Below the pieces are notes generated by a model, which saw nothing but the letters and a program-made list of their open reading frames with translations, was not told where the DNA came from and made no database searches. From Chondrus crispus (taxonomy: Eukaryota > Rhodophyta > Florideophyceae > Gigartinales > Gigartinaceae), in contig NW_005178566.1 in the NCBI RefSeq assembly GCF_000350225.1, forward strand, positions 310,001 through 374,000: a stretch of DNA of 64,000 bases. Direction: 5' to 3'. Both the position numbers and the translations under genes were made by a program. This document shows, one piece after another, positions 34,597-45,824 of this stretch. Positions within the stretch are counted from its first letter, which is position 1. The number at the start of each line of letters is the position of its first letter.

Positions 34597-35650
34597 CATA
34601 CTATTACAAGAAGTAAGCACAGATTTTGTTACAAAATTCCCAAAAAGCAGAAGAGGAAACGACGCGGTTTTGGTAATCGTGGATAGGTTGTCCGAGAGAA
34701 CCATCTTCATACCAACAACGGAAACCATTGATGCCAAAGAAGTTGCATTCCTCTTTGAATGCATTCTGTTTTCTAAGCATGGCGTTCCTGTTACGATTAC
34801 ATCCGGTCGCGATTCAAAGTTCACCTCAAACGTTTGGAGGTGTTTGGCTCAAATGAGCAACGTCAAACTGAACATGTCAACTGCTGATCACCCGCAAACC
34901 GATGGGCAATCAGAAAACATAATAAGGAAATTATCAAATATGATAAGAAGCTTTATCCAAAAAGATCCCTTGAATTGGGAGATGGCTTTGTGTCAGCTTG
35001 AGTTTGAGTACAACTCTTCTACCCACAAGAGCACTGGTCTTGCTCCTTTTGAAGTGGATTTAGGAAGGATACCTCACAGACCATACACAAGAGCCTTGGC
35101 AGAGTGTTCGTTACACTGCAAGGCAGCTATCGACTACAGTACGCGTCGGAAAAAATTTCAAAGACTCGCGCGTGATAATATTGCGCAGGCCAGAGCTGAT
35201 CAGAAATATTATGCGGACAAGAGCCGTAGACAGGTTAAATTTCAGAATAGTGACTAGTTTATGCTCCAGTCAGAGGCATTAGATGTATACAAGAGATCGA
35301 CCCCACCGGAGAAATGGAGACTAAAATACTTGGGTCCACTGGAAATTAAGAAGGTCATGGGCCCGGTCACATACATGATAGAAATGCCACCGTCGATGAA
35401 GAAGGCTCACAATGTTTTTCACGTGGCGAAACTAAACCCATATATTGGTTCCAGAAAAAATAATCAGGATATTGATGTGATGATCGATGCAGACGGAACG
35501 ATAGAACAGGTGATATCAGAAATTTTGGACAAGAATAGATGGAATCGTCAAGATCAGTACCTTGCGATTTTCAGGAGACACAATTTCAGAGGCAGTATGG
35601 ATGCCCAAAACGGAGCTTGGCAACTGCAAGGATCTTCTGAGACAGTTTGA
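34597..35650 (+). pseudogene. pol: Gypsy integrase core and C-terminal module
   Basis: STDFVTKFPKSRRGNDAVLVIVDR carries the first catalytic Asp, SGRDSKFTS the second (Asp in GRDSKF), and DGQSENIIRKL the final Glu. TAG at 35255-35257 interrupts the frame. The C-terminal module then reads KWRLKYLGPLEIKKV...AHNVFHVAKLNPYIG, typical of gypsy integrases. The zinc finger is missing. Confidence 0.85.
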
Positions 35651-35701
35651 AGAAAAGAGAAACGCAATCGAAGAGGTCGTCGATTTTGAGAAGAAGGCGA
35701 A

Positions 35702-36001
35702 TGTAAGAGAACACACCGAGAAGAATACGAACTGCTAAATGGAATTTATGTTGCATTCAAATTTGCATTCAAGTTGCATTTGAAACATGCGAATGGTCGT
35801 CACGTAAGCATGAATTTCCCACCATCAGTAATAGTGGCTGCGGAATACTCTACATAACAGGAGGAGAGGGAACTGATGGAGAGAAGGAAAAAGTGGGGGG
35901 ATGGGCGTGAGGAACACGCTAACAAAAATAACAGAACGGAATCTAATCATTGCAGACGTCGTTGAGGAGGCACTTGCGTTAAGTGGCTTTCTCTTCTTAC
36001 A
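35702..36001 (+). repeat. 3' LTR
   Basis: Direct repeat of 30698-30998, starting TGTAAGAG and ending CTTCTTACA. Confidence 0.9.
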
Positions 36002-36016
36002 GGCATCGGCTGCCAT
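36002..36016 (-). pseudogene. Start codon fragment of the interrupted SANT-like gene
   Basis: ATGGCAGCCGATG reads M-A-A-D on the minus strand and continues in frame at 30692 once the LTR element is removed. Confidence 0.7.
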
Positions 36017-36019
36017 AGC

Positions 36020-37310
36020 CGACTTTAACAGGCCCAGGTCGAGCTGAATTGTGAATCAGAAGCGCCTGGTGCCATATGCTATCAGGGCAGAAGGCAGCAG
36101 GGACAGGGCCACGTTGAGAGATGAAAGGGATGGCAAGGGTGCTAATTGTCGAGGGGTTTGAGGCCGTAGTGTGTCGGATAAGGCCGCAGTGGGAACAGGT
36201 GGTGTTTGGGTCGGGTTCGGAGATGAAATGGTCTGCTCCGGATATAGACAGAGAGGTTGGCAGGAGAAAACGGGTGCGAAGACGATGTGAGATATTTTGT
36301 TTTGATGTGGAGGGGGAGTAGATGAAGATTCTCAGGGGGTGGGTTACTCGGCCTCGCGAGACTCCGGAGGAGCAAAGTTGGGGTCACATGCAACTTTCGG
36401 CGCGCGAGGCAAGGTGTACAGGAGGTGTAAGATACCTCTCTAAACAAGGTCCTTTTTAGAATCGCTATTTTGATTCATATTGCGATTATTGAGCAGCAAA
36501 ATGCGGACAACCGTTGCTATTCAGTACAGCTGTCCGCCACGTGTGCGAAATAACGAGTATTTGGTCAGCAGTTTTGTTTCAAAAAGTCTCTAATGTACAC
36601 GTACAGTATACTACACGTGTACTGTTTTGGGATAGCAGACATGCACAGCTTCGTCCCACTGTGTTTGTAGTAAACTAGTTTCGTGGCTAAATCTCCATCG
36701 TGAACTTGATCAATACGAACAAGACAGTCCATTCTCCTGCAATGAACAGCCAGGATGAAGCACAGCAACAAATACTGCGGGGAGCAAGAAAATGAAGTAT
36801 TTGTATGTAGAGCATTGTACAGTGGGGCGAGGGCCGCATGAAAGCCTCACCAGTAGGGTGAGATTTGCTATGGGCACTACCAAGTAAAAGGGAGGGGGTT
36901 AGAAGGACGGGCTCCCCTGAGGTTTCTCGTATGTGAGAGGGATATATGGCCTCCATAGTCAATGGAACTACAGCAGGGAAAGTTTTGATAAAGAAGACTC
37001 GCAATGCGTTGTCTCGGGAAACCAAAACGCTTGTCACATCGCAATATTTGAGACGAAGAGTCGAAGACCCCAGCGGTTTGGGCGTATTCCTATCTTAGTC
37101 TCGCATATCGTGTGAAAGCATAATGGTGCGGTGCTGGTGAAAACCCTTTACATTCACACGGCAGAAATAAGTCGTGTACACCATAGGTAGTGAAGATGAA
37201 TAAGGAAGAGGAGAATTGGTTTTCAAGAAGGACGGCAGATGAGTGCAGTTTGCTGAAGTGGGCTGAAGATAGCTGGGACTCACAAGTGATTGCACTCATT
37301 GTTGGCTGAC
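36020..37310. other. No gene recognised
   Basis: Open frames on both strands are short and without domains. The 5' flank of the interrupted SANT-like gene is included. Confidence 0.45.
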
Positions 37311-37327
37311 GTCGCGAAATACGGTCC

Positions 37328-37580
37328 AGTATGCCTTTGTTCAGCTTCATCAATGAAGCATGAAAACAGAAAGTTTTTCCTCTTGCGTGGATGCACAAAG
37401 ATAGATGTAATTGTCGTTAGAGATAGTAAGAATCTTAAGAGCAATTATACTAAACCGGCACTGATCGGGAAAGATCGCAGGGCCCCATTATTGAGAAATT
37501 CCAACAGGGACATCATGGGGCTTGCTGTCATAAAAATCAAGTTCGACATTCCCACAATTTTAAAGCTCTTCACTTCTGAT
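37328..37580 (+). repeat. Direct repeat, copy 1
   Basis: It shares with 38290-38540 the order: TTTGTCCAGCTTCATCAA-like, TGGATGCACAA, GTCGTTAGAGATAGTAAGA, CGCAGGGCCCCATT, ATTCCAACAGGGA, CTTGCTGTCATAAAAA, CTCTTCACTTCTGA. No protein match. Confidence 0.8.
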
Positions 37581-38284
37581 ATTATTCTAAACTGGCACTG
37601 GTCAGGAAAGGCTTTAAACCATAAAAGCCGAGCACCACCCCTGTCTCCCCTTGTTGTTAGAAGACCTAGAGTATGGACTAGGTTTAGAAAAATGAGACCT
37701 GACAGGAGTCCCAAGGGTGTGCCCCTGTGTAAATTGTTGTTGGCGGGGGATGCGCGGACGCGGGAGACTGGGACAGAGGGAACTGTGGGGCCAACGGACA
37801 AGGTCATCAGGGTTGGCGGCGAACGTAAAGGGCCTTTGGGGGAGAACGGGAGCGGTGGAGAATTTCAAGAAATCGAGAGCGCGCAGATGGATGCAAGCGA
37901 AGCGGAAGTGGACTGGTATCAGTGGCCGTGTAGTCGGCCCGCTGACGAGCCGAGGGAAGCGAGAGTAGGGACGGCAGATGGTGCATTCGTTGGCGGGCGT
38001 CGGAGCGAAAAGAGGATGAAGGGAAGGGCGCGCAAGGAGACACTGTCGGCACGAAGCGAAAGGAGACAAGAAGAGGGAGATAGGGAGAAAAGAAGGAAGC
38101 AGACATGAGGAGAGCAGAGGAGAGAGGGGAGAGGGTCGTACAGGCTTTGGGGAAAAGGAGGCCAGGTGGATTCCTGAGGTGCTCGAATGGACTCTTCAGC
38201 AACGTCGCCCAAAATTGAGTTTTAAATCCAGTAAGCGACCTGGCTTTCATTGTGACAAGGAGTGGTCACGACAGTACAGCACTG

Positions 38285-38540
38285 CATGGCTTTGTCCAGC
38301 TTCATCAATAAAGCATGGAAACAGAATTTATTTCTTCTTGCATGGATGCACAAGGATAGATGTATTTGTCGTTAGAGATAGTAAGACTCTTAAGAGCAAT
38401 CATGCTAAACTGGTACTCATCAGGAAAGACCGCAGGGCCCCATTCATTATCGAGATATTCCAACAGGGATATCATGGAGCTTGCTGTCATAAAAAACAAG
38501 TTCGACATTCTTACAATTTTAACGCTCTTCACTTCTGAGA
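38285..38540 (+). repeat. Direct repeat, copy 2
   Basis: Partner of 37328-37580, about 960 bp downstream, roughly 85% alike by eye. The spacing could reflect LTRs of a tiny decayed element or a local duplication; the purine-rich DNA between them has no domain. Confidence 0.8.
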
Positions 38541-39043
38541 GTGCATTGCGTTATACCACAGGCGAGGACTTACTGGAGATAATACCGATCATAACACTAC
38601 CGGGAATACCATTACAGTAGGTACCCCTCAATAGTGCACTCTCGTGCCATCAGCTATAGATACGCACTACTGACAGCGCGAACTAATAAAGGTCCATCCA
38701 CAGGTCACAGCCCACCGACCACAAAATGCTCCGATATGAGCATTGGACGTCGCTTGTTGCGCGCTTGTTGATGGTAGGTCGGTGGTCGCGGTGGTCGCCA
38801 TCGGTGGTCGGGGTGTCCGGTCGGGGTCGTCAACCGCAGCACAGCGGTGTGCATCTACATCGGCATGGCTCCACGTGCACAGGTGTACACGTGGCAAAAG
38901 TTGTGACTTCGCTGAAAGGGGTGCACTTTTGGCCATGTGCACTATTGTTAAGCGAACTATTGAGGAGACCCCCCCTGTAACTGAATTACTGGCGCCCACG
39001 TAGCTTTTAACTATAAAGCCCGAGCACCTCCCCTTGCTAGAGA

Positions 39044-39050
39044 TATATAA
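39044..39050 (+). promoter_or_regulatory. TATA box of the 500-residue secreted protein
   Basis: TATATAA lies 81 bp ahead of ATG 39131. The upstream stretch TTTTAACTATAAAGCCCGAGCACCTCCC resembles 37613-37650. Confidence 0.6.
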
Positions 39051-39130
39051 CTAGGTCACCCGCAGTTGTAGAACTTCACGTCCACCCTTGCCAAGTTTAC
39101 CTCCGCACCCATCCATCAGCCCGGGACCCA

Positions 39131-40633
39131 ATGCAACACTCCACCATGAAGCCTTCGGCCATCTTGCTTATGTGCCTGCTCTTGTGCCCCCTCGCCCTGT
39201 GCGTCCCCTTGTCCGCCCTCTTCTCGACGACAGATAACCGTTTCTTCCCCGGACGAATTCTCCATTTCCGCGACGGCACTGTACTCGTCTCCGCCACATC
39301 TACCTACAGTTACGACGAGCTGGGCCTACACCCCATCGTAACCGTCCCCAACCGGCCCGAATTCATCTCTGAAACTATCTTACTCGCTCGCGTTCATCCA
39401 GTAAATCAAACCATTTTCTGGGCGTCCGCCGTAACGAGTGTGGAAACGAACGCCGGCTTGAGTGTCGACAGAGAGGGGAACACCTATGTCTTTTCAGAGA
39501 TGCACGCAGTGCTCAATCCGCCGGAGGGAACCGTTACTGTCATCAAGTACTCACCAAAAGGCGAGCGCTTGTACGAGAGGAGTCATTCGCCCCGTACGGT
39601 GTCGGTGCCTAAGTCTTACAGGGGTCCAGCATTTACAGTTGGCGTTATCCAGCAGTCCGAAGGGTCTCTCTTCGATGTGGGAGCGGAGCTTGTCGTGCCC
39701 GCTTTGATTAGCAGCGAAAAAGCCATTAGACGCCTTGGGATTTTGCGTTTGAATAAGAACACTGGCGCGTTTGTGGCAACGAGGACAATGCCACAGCTGA
39801 CGGAGCTGGCCGATTCGACGGATGTGTCAGATTTTGCTGTATTAAAGACTGGGAAAAAGGCGTTGAGGTCCCTCGCGTGCTTTTTGTACCGGGGGGTTCG
39901 GCCCGGCACGGAAAAGAAAGAGAATTTATATATGCAATGCGCATCCGTGAGGGGAAAGACGAAGAAAATCGTGTCAAGGCTCCTGGATGACTCGGGTGCG
40001 CAACTCTCCGGAAATCGTCTAGCAGTCGAAGGGGAGGTGAAAAAGGGCAGATTGCCGTCGTTGTTTGTTATGAGAGGGGCAAGATTTCCCCAAGGAAGAC
40101 CAAGGGGGGAATCGACGGATACGCGTGAGATGGCGATAGACAGGCTGGATGGCAGGACTTTAGAGAACGTGGATTGGGGGAGTGGAGAAAAAGGGGGGAG
40201 AGTAACGCCGCTCATCGTCAGGCTGCCCGCGCCACGGTTTAGCGGTGATTCAGCGGCACTTCATGAGATCAAATATCTGCAAAAGCAGCGCACGATTGCG
40301 GTGGAGTTTTCTATAGGTACAGAGATCACGAAGTTCAGGAAGGATACAGGGCCCAGGGAAGACATTGTAGTGGAGGCGGGGAAGGGTATATCTAGAATCC
40401 CGTCGAAGACATGGGTATTGTACGTTGATGAGAAGATTCGGTTTGCGGCGACGCCCGTGGATAGGGATCCCAGGACAGAGGAAGAGAGCAGATTCAGACT
40501 AGTCGTGAGTGACGTGGCGATCTCCAAGGATGAAATGACGGCAAGGCTGTTTGGCTACTTTTCGACAGGTTCGATCGAGAGTGGGCCTCTGTACATTCTC
40601 AATTCTAAGGTCCCAGACACGAGCATGCATTGA
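39131..40633 (+). CDS. Secreted protein, uncharacterised, beta-rich
   Basis: A 500-residue single-exon gene. ATG 39131, or ATG 39146 five codons later, starts a signal peptide (SAILLMCLLLCPLALCVP). The mature chain is beta-strand rich. It has repeated hydrophobic strands with Gly/Asp/Thr turns (FRDGTVLVSATSTYSY, VDREGNTYVFSEM, VIKYSPKGERLYER), which recalls a beta-propeller of the SBBP/NHL kind, but I cannot assign a family. A potential N-glycosylation site (NQT) lies near residue 97. It has no membrane anchor and no cysteine clusters. The long intact frame with a TATA box and signal peptide argues for a working host gene. No neighbouring gene suggests a role. Confidence 0.8.
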   Translation: MQHSTMKPSAILLMCLLLCPLALCVPLSALFSTTDNRFFPGRILHFRDGTVLVSATSTYSYDELGLHPIVTVPNRPEFISETILLARVHPVNQTIFWASAVTSVETNAGLSVDREGNTYVFSEMHAVLNPPEGTVTVIKYSPKGERLYERSHSPRTVSVPKSYRGPAFTVGVIQQSEGSLFDVGAELVVPALISSEKAIRRLGILRLNKNTGAFVATRTMPQLTELADSTDVSDFAVLKTGKKALRSLACFLYRGVRPGTEKKENLYMQCASVRGKTKKIVSRLLDDSGAQLSGNRLAVEGEVKKGRLPSLFVMRGARFPQGRPRGESTDTREMAIDRLDGRTLENVDWGSGEKGGRVTPLIVRLPAPRFSGDSAALHEIKYLQKQRTIAVEFSIGTEITKFRKDTGPREDIVVEAGKGISRIPSKTWVLYVDEKIRFAATPVDRDPRTEEESRFRLVVSDVAISKDEMTARLFGYFSTGSIESGPLYILNSKVPDTSMH

Positions 40634-40639
40634 TCGGAC

Positions 40640-42040
40640 TGTCTGACAGATGGTAGCTAGTTGTAAAGCACGCCTTGAAGAGGCGCTTCCTTATCGAATC
40701 GGTTCCTTTTCATCTTAGCATACTCAGTATTGAAACACCGTCACGTAGCTTTGACACTCCTATTTCCAACTGCATTTGAGGAGTGATCAAGCGCCCTCTT
40801 CGAAAAAGGATAAGGGATATTTTGAGGAAGCGAGGAAGTACGCTCCACCGAGACGGGATGGTGCAAATGGAAGAATCGGCATGGTCCAGCGGTTAGCAGA
40901 GATATCCAGATATACGGACACTGCTTGGCATACCAAGATCGGTGAGTATAGGAAGTTTGACAGGATTAGCTGACATAATTTCGTCAGTTTACATAGCTGT
41001 GTACCATACGGATGTCGTGTTGAGATGAGAATGCTTGTTACGAATTGATCAGCTATTCGAAGAAGCAATGTATTGGTGCTAGATAAAGTCGAAGATGAGA
41101 GGTGCTGCAGTCTCTTCCGTAAGAAGAATTCGACGGAAATATGGCAGAGTAAGGGAGGTCATAAGTTGACATAGCCTAATACAGACAGGGAGTCCGTTTT
41201 TTTCTCTCGATAAGCTGTGCTGCATAAACGTAACTTCTTCAATAGGACGCACCAGTGGTCGATGTATAAATATATGTATATTATATAACTAGAAGCGATC
41301 AGGGTGCGGAAACTGTGCGCTTGTTGGCTGTCCAATATAGTATGTACATAAAGAAGCTAGGGAAGAGATAATTTTTGCATACTGCCCTCTATTTATTGAG
41401 GTCACGATTTTTTTTGAAATGTAACAAAGCAGTTCGGAATCTGTAAAGACGAGCGCTGAGTTGTAAGTAAAGTAGTGGAAGGATGACGGTTGGAGTACTA
41501 TTGACAGCGATGCCGTTCATACGCAGCCTGGATGAGGCCAACACTACAGTTTTGTGGAGGGAAGCCAATGGAAGCGAAGGTGGAAGTCGCGACCTCAAGC
41601 AAGGAACAGAGATTGACACAACACTCACTCCATAGTAGATCCTTAGTGCACTGCAGTAGAAGCTAAAAGCGACGCTGTCGTCAATAGCCTGGACTTTCAA
41701 TCACCCGAGTTGCGTTTTCACAGAGACATTTGGAATGATAAAAGTTGAACGGGTGCCGGGCAGGTCGAGCAACAACATGACCTTTGCATTTCACATATTG
41801 GCCTGTACGAAGCTTGAGCCACGTGTCGGCCAACCAGTGGATGGTTTAATATCCCGTTGGTAACAATGCAAGTGTGGCATTATTATGTAGGGTCATTCTG
41901 AGATTGGGAGGGGGACAAGGTCAAAATCTTTCGGTGTCAGGGGGGGACACATGATATTGTATCGATACAGTAGGAGGCAGGTGCATTTTGTTTCGATAAA
42001 GGGGGGGGACGTTGTCCCCCTACTGATTGCAGCATTAAGC
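40640..42040. other. No gene recognised
   Basis: AT-rich with short frames only. Confidence 0.45.
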
Positions 42041-42048
42041 CTATTATG

Positions 42049-42069
42049 TACTGTACCAAGGGTACAGTA
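42049..42069. repeat. Perfect 9-bp inverted repeat TACTGTACC-aag-GGTACAGTA
   Basis: One of several near-identical hairpins in the window (compare 47338-47358, 60077-60102 and 49391-49423). Confidence 0.85.
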
Positions 42070-42141
42070 TTTTCTGGGGAGAGAAGAAAGAAATACAGGG
42101 AGACGCGCAATAGTGCCGCTTTTGTTACTGCCTCGCTCGGA

Positions 42142-42450
42142 TTAGTGCCGCCCAAGATTGGCAGACACGGGTCGTGCCACGTGTCACAGACGACGTCGTC
42201 ACCTCCCTCGCCTCTGGCAAAGGTTGTTGGGATCTTTGGAGAGTCTGGGTGAGGAGTGCGATGTGAGCAACGCTTTATCGCACTCGAGGTCTACGAAACG
42301 AACCTTTTTGGAAACCAGGCATAAGAGGGAGGGTCGAAAACAACAACAGACGTTAATAACGGTGTTTTGGACAGGCAATGGTTCACCCAACTGATCACTG
42401 CCGCCTCAGAGTAGTGCCGTTTTTCTAGTACTCGCACAGGGCGGCACTAA
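42142..42450. mobile_element. MITE-like element with 12-bp inverted ends
   Basis: TTAGTGCCGCCC at 42142-42153 is perfectly mirrored by GGGCGGCACTAA at 42439-42450. Further TAGTGCCG words at 42110 and 42410 and a palindrome TTAGTGCAG-g-CTGCACTAA at 42602-42620 suggest nested copies of one family. No clear target duplication. Confidence 0.6.
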
Positions 42451-42742
42451 CGCGTAGGGTCCCTTGTACTGTATGTCTAAGATTCCAAAGCCCTATTTTG
42501 CTGGATACGCGCCTTCACGCTCGAGAAAGGGGCTGATATTGAAGGGGAGACTACACCGTGAACGTATTTAGTCCGGTGGACTAATTAGTGAGGAAACCTA
42601 GTTAGTGCAGGCTGCACTAATAGTTGTACGCAGGATCCGGATGAAAAAATATATAGTGAAGGCTTCAGTATATAGGGTCCGAAAACAATATAATATCGCT
42701 AACAATTTTATTTTTCTTATTTATCAAGATACCTAATTGCGG

Positions 42743-44503
42743 TTAGTCTTGATCTTCCTCTTCGATTCCTATCTCGCGGTCGTCATTGCTGTCCTCCCCT
42801 GCTTCATTTTCGTTATCATTGCCGTCTTCGGAGGGCAACGTAGGGTCTTTGCCAGCCAAATGTTCACGGTGCCGTTCAATAAGTTTCTGAAAGTGTGGAA
42901 ACAATTGTTCTTCATGCCACCGGCCATTTAAATATAATGACAAACTACAGCGAATCATGACCTTACGAGCAAATGAAATACCATTTTTGTACCTCATATT
43001 GTTCACGTCCTGCACAACTCGGGCAGCCAACCGAAGAAAAAAGGACTTTCCGGATTTGGGAGCTTTCCTGACTCCAGCGTTCCTTCCTTCCATGCTCGAC
43101 TACTGAGAAGCTCAGCCTTTTTTCATTCCACAAAGCTCCCCATCGTTGCTTAATTTTTTTGGATAATAAAACTACCCGCAGGCTGACAAAGACGGGTCGA
43201 ATTAGGTGGCAAAAATGACAGTGTAGAATTAAGGGCAGCCAAGTGCCCTGTGTTTTCTAGGTTCACGTTATGACCAGAACAGTTATCCAAAAAAATTGTT
43301 CGCTGTTATCCATACGGATCTTTCTTCAGGGCTCGAGGCTCGGATAACCATTGGCCAAACAAATTTTGGTTCGTCCAATCCTTCGGACCAGTCCAACATG
43401 AGACTCCCGGGACATCATCGGGGACGCTCCGAATTTGATAATGCCTAGATTTGTTCTGAAACACCATAATTGTTGGCTTTATAGCAGCGTCTCTTCCGCC
43501 GGTAATTGGCACAACCATGGTCATCACCACACCCCCGGAAGACACGTCGGCATACTTTACGTCTCCTGACCCAATCACGCTCAATGTATTTCCGTGATCC
43601 ATGTTGACAACAAAGTGAGACTCATCCATATTTTCAATCATTTCCTCTTTTAGTGATACATCTCCAAATCTCCTGCTGACCTTCCCCAAATGAAAAACAA
43701 CTTCACGCTCGATCTGACGTTCCTGGGCTGGGCATATCAAAAGTTTTCCGCACTGTCTCCTAGCTGCAATATTGTACCTTTCTATAAAAGATTGGATCCA
43801 GCGTTTCGTGACTTTGGGATAAAGATCTGAAATTCTCTTCCTTCCCAAATCCACCTCATATTCCCAGATGTATTGCGAATAAAAATGCGTTTGCCAAGAG
43901 CTGCTAAAATCCCACTGTTAAACTTTAGGCCTGCATTTGACGGACGCTGAAACTCTATAAATAATAAAGATCGTACGTTTAGAGCCCACTGCTCTTGTCG
44001 ACGACCATGACCTTTGCATGCTTTGACATGCATTTTCTTGATGGTGGAGACTGGTCGTTCTCCAGATGGGCGGCTGCGATTCACCCGATTACTGACAACT
44101 TGAACCTTGTTCTGCACATTTTGCAATATTTTGTCTTGGTCCTTGTACCAACGAGAGGCCTTCGAAAGGTTAGTATTCACCTGACCCCTAAAAATATCCG
44201 GGAATTTCTGGACCGTCTTGCTTACAATCCATTTGGGAGTTCCGCTTCTCTCGATCTCTTCAACCATCCAGTTGACAACCTGAACACGTTGATATTACGT
44301 AGAAACTTGTTGGAGCCTCCGTTTTTGGGCCTTTGGATAGAACAGGAAGAAGGGGTCCCACCATCTGGCGTCGTTTGACCGGTAATAGTGGGTGAAGAGG
44401 AAGAGGCATTGCTGGTAATGTCACTGGAGGATGATAGAGAGCGTTGCGAGCGTTGAACTTTGCGAAGTGCGTTCACAATTGGAGAGGCAGAGGGAATCTC
44501 CAT
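42743..44503 (-). pseudogene. Pogo-like transposase (DDE_1, CENP-B type), decayed
   Basis: Spread over several minus-strand frames. It has a Ser-rich start from ATG 44503 and a CENP-B/psq-like DNA-binding part (KRWIQSFIERYNIAARR near 43790). The catalytic domain has MDESHF (first Asp, near 43620), FLDNCSGHN (second Asp, near 43280) and FLPPNSTRLCQPAGSFI near 43190, where the third Asp expected before Ser-Phe is Gly. A TAA at about 43306 and later shifts break it. An acidic tail ends at 42743. TATAAAA at 44575-44569 lies about 66 bp before the ATG. Confidence 0.8.
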
Positions 44504-44568
44504 TTTTGCAGGCCATGGAGAGCTGGTGCCAGGACAGGGCTCAGCAGTACATTACTTTTTGCGGTTGC

Positions 44569-44575
44569 TTTTATA
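44569..44575 (-). promoter_or_regulatory. TATA box of the pogo-like element
   Basis: TATAAAA on the minus strand, 66 bp upstream of ATG 44503. Confidence 0.5.
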
Positions 44576-44619
44576 TCATCTCTAATTTCCTTGCTCTTTC
44601 ATATGTATGAATAGTCTAT

Positions 44620-45560
44620 CCTAGAGTCGTTCCTTGCGCGAAAAGGCTCTTGCTGTTTCAAAGCTGCTACTGCAACGTGAGTTGGTGAGAGTTTGTTGCT
44701 CTCGGCCCTTTGCGGGTGCTGCAGCGACGGTTGCGATGGCAGAGGATCGATGGCATGGCTCAGACGCGTATAACTACATTCTTTGGCAGTACACCCAACC
44801 TGCAGTAGAACATAAGGACGTCCCCAAACATAGTAATACGCCACTTAATAGAATACACCCCTCTGAATCCGATTGTATTCTTATACTGGGGATTACTGTA
44901 TGCCATATACAATTTTACCCGTGTGAAATTACTGCAGCACGTAATTTCAAGGACTCCTTTTTTTTAGTAAACTTCCGTAGGGTAAAAAGGATAATAAAAT
45001 GAGTACAGCGAACAGAACGAAAACGATCCTTTACTTTGACGTTCAACAAGCACAACTGTCGGCCCCTGACAGCCACGACACCGGGCGGAGTCTGCGGGTT
45101 GCCGCACCTGTTTGGGTTTGATAATAACGGCAGTATGCTTCGTTGAGATTCGCGTACCCTGCGGGGACGCACGCGTTGGCTTTGCCAATTCTCTTGCCTT
45201 TGTTTCTACACTTCGTTCCCTTACGCTGACCGCTGTGAGCTACCGGTGCGACCGAGATGCGATTGCCTCTGGGTCCTGTCATTTGTCACACGGGACAGTC
45301 GGGCGAAGGGAAGGCAGTCGGGCTGAGCTCTCGGGGGGGGGGGCGGAGTGAGTGACTACATATGAAAGAGGCGTGCATATGGGGAGGGGAAGAAGGCAAG
45401 CATCGAGCGGATTTCTCGAGGGGGGAACTCCAGTGAGCTCTTGTGTTTCTCGTCGCCGGACCTCCCACTGAACGGAAGAAAAAGAATTTCCGGGAGACTG
45501 TGGCTCGAGACGAGCCACAACAGCACTGTACTCACAAAGTGGACGACAGTACGTCATGGC
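44620..45560. other. No gene recognised; one half-copy of a MITE end
   Basis: TTTGTCACACGGGACAGTCGGGC near 45286 matches the end of the foldback element at 49000-49125. The short minus-strand frame 45043-45282 has no domain. Confidence 0.4.
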
Positions 45561-45824
45561 AGATCATGTTGATCGTAATATGTACCGTAATGTGAACTAC
45601 AGCCACACATTGTCAACCTCAATATACTGTAATGCAGCATTGTTCCGAACGATAAACAGACGACTGCTGTTTTTTGGAATTGGTAATAATGCACCCGAGC
45701 TTTGGAGATAGAAATGATATGTGATGTTAAAAGGATGGACAATCAAACGCAGAATAAGAATGCATTGTGCCAGGGCAGCAGGTAGCCCTCGCTAATTAGA
45801 GCAGTTTATCACAGATTCTTAGAT

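Larger units (their letters stand above)
30698..36001 (+). mobile_element. Full-length gypsy LTR retrotransposon, degenerate inside
   Basis: Two LTRs of about 300 bp flank gag, protease, RT, RNase H and integrase in gypsy order. Flanking 5-mers are AGCAT (30693-30697) and GGCAT (36002-36006), a target duplication with one mismatch. The LTRs differ at roughly ten positions by eye (about 96% identity), so the insertion is fairly old. A purine-rich tract (GAGAAGAAGG) precedes the 3' LTR. Frameshifts, stops and an internal replacement make it non-functional. Confidence 0.9.

Noticed and set aside
37290-38108. 272-codon plus-strand frame
   Set aside because: Spans a repeat copy and purine-rich DNA; Glu/Arg/Gly-rich with no domain.
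44634-45002. 122-codon plus-strand frame
   Set aside because: No domain, lies in decayed flank of the pogo-like element.
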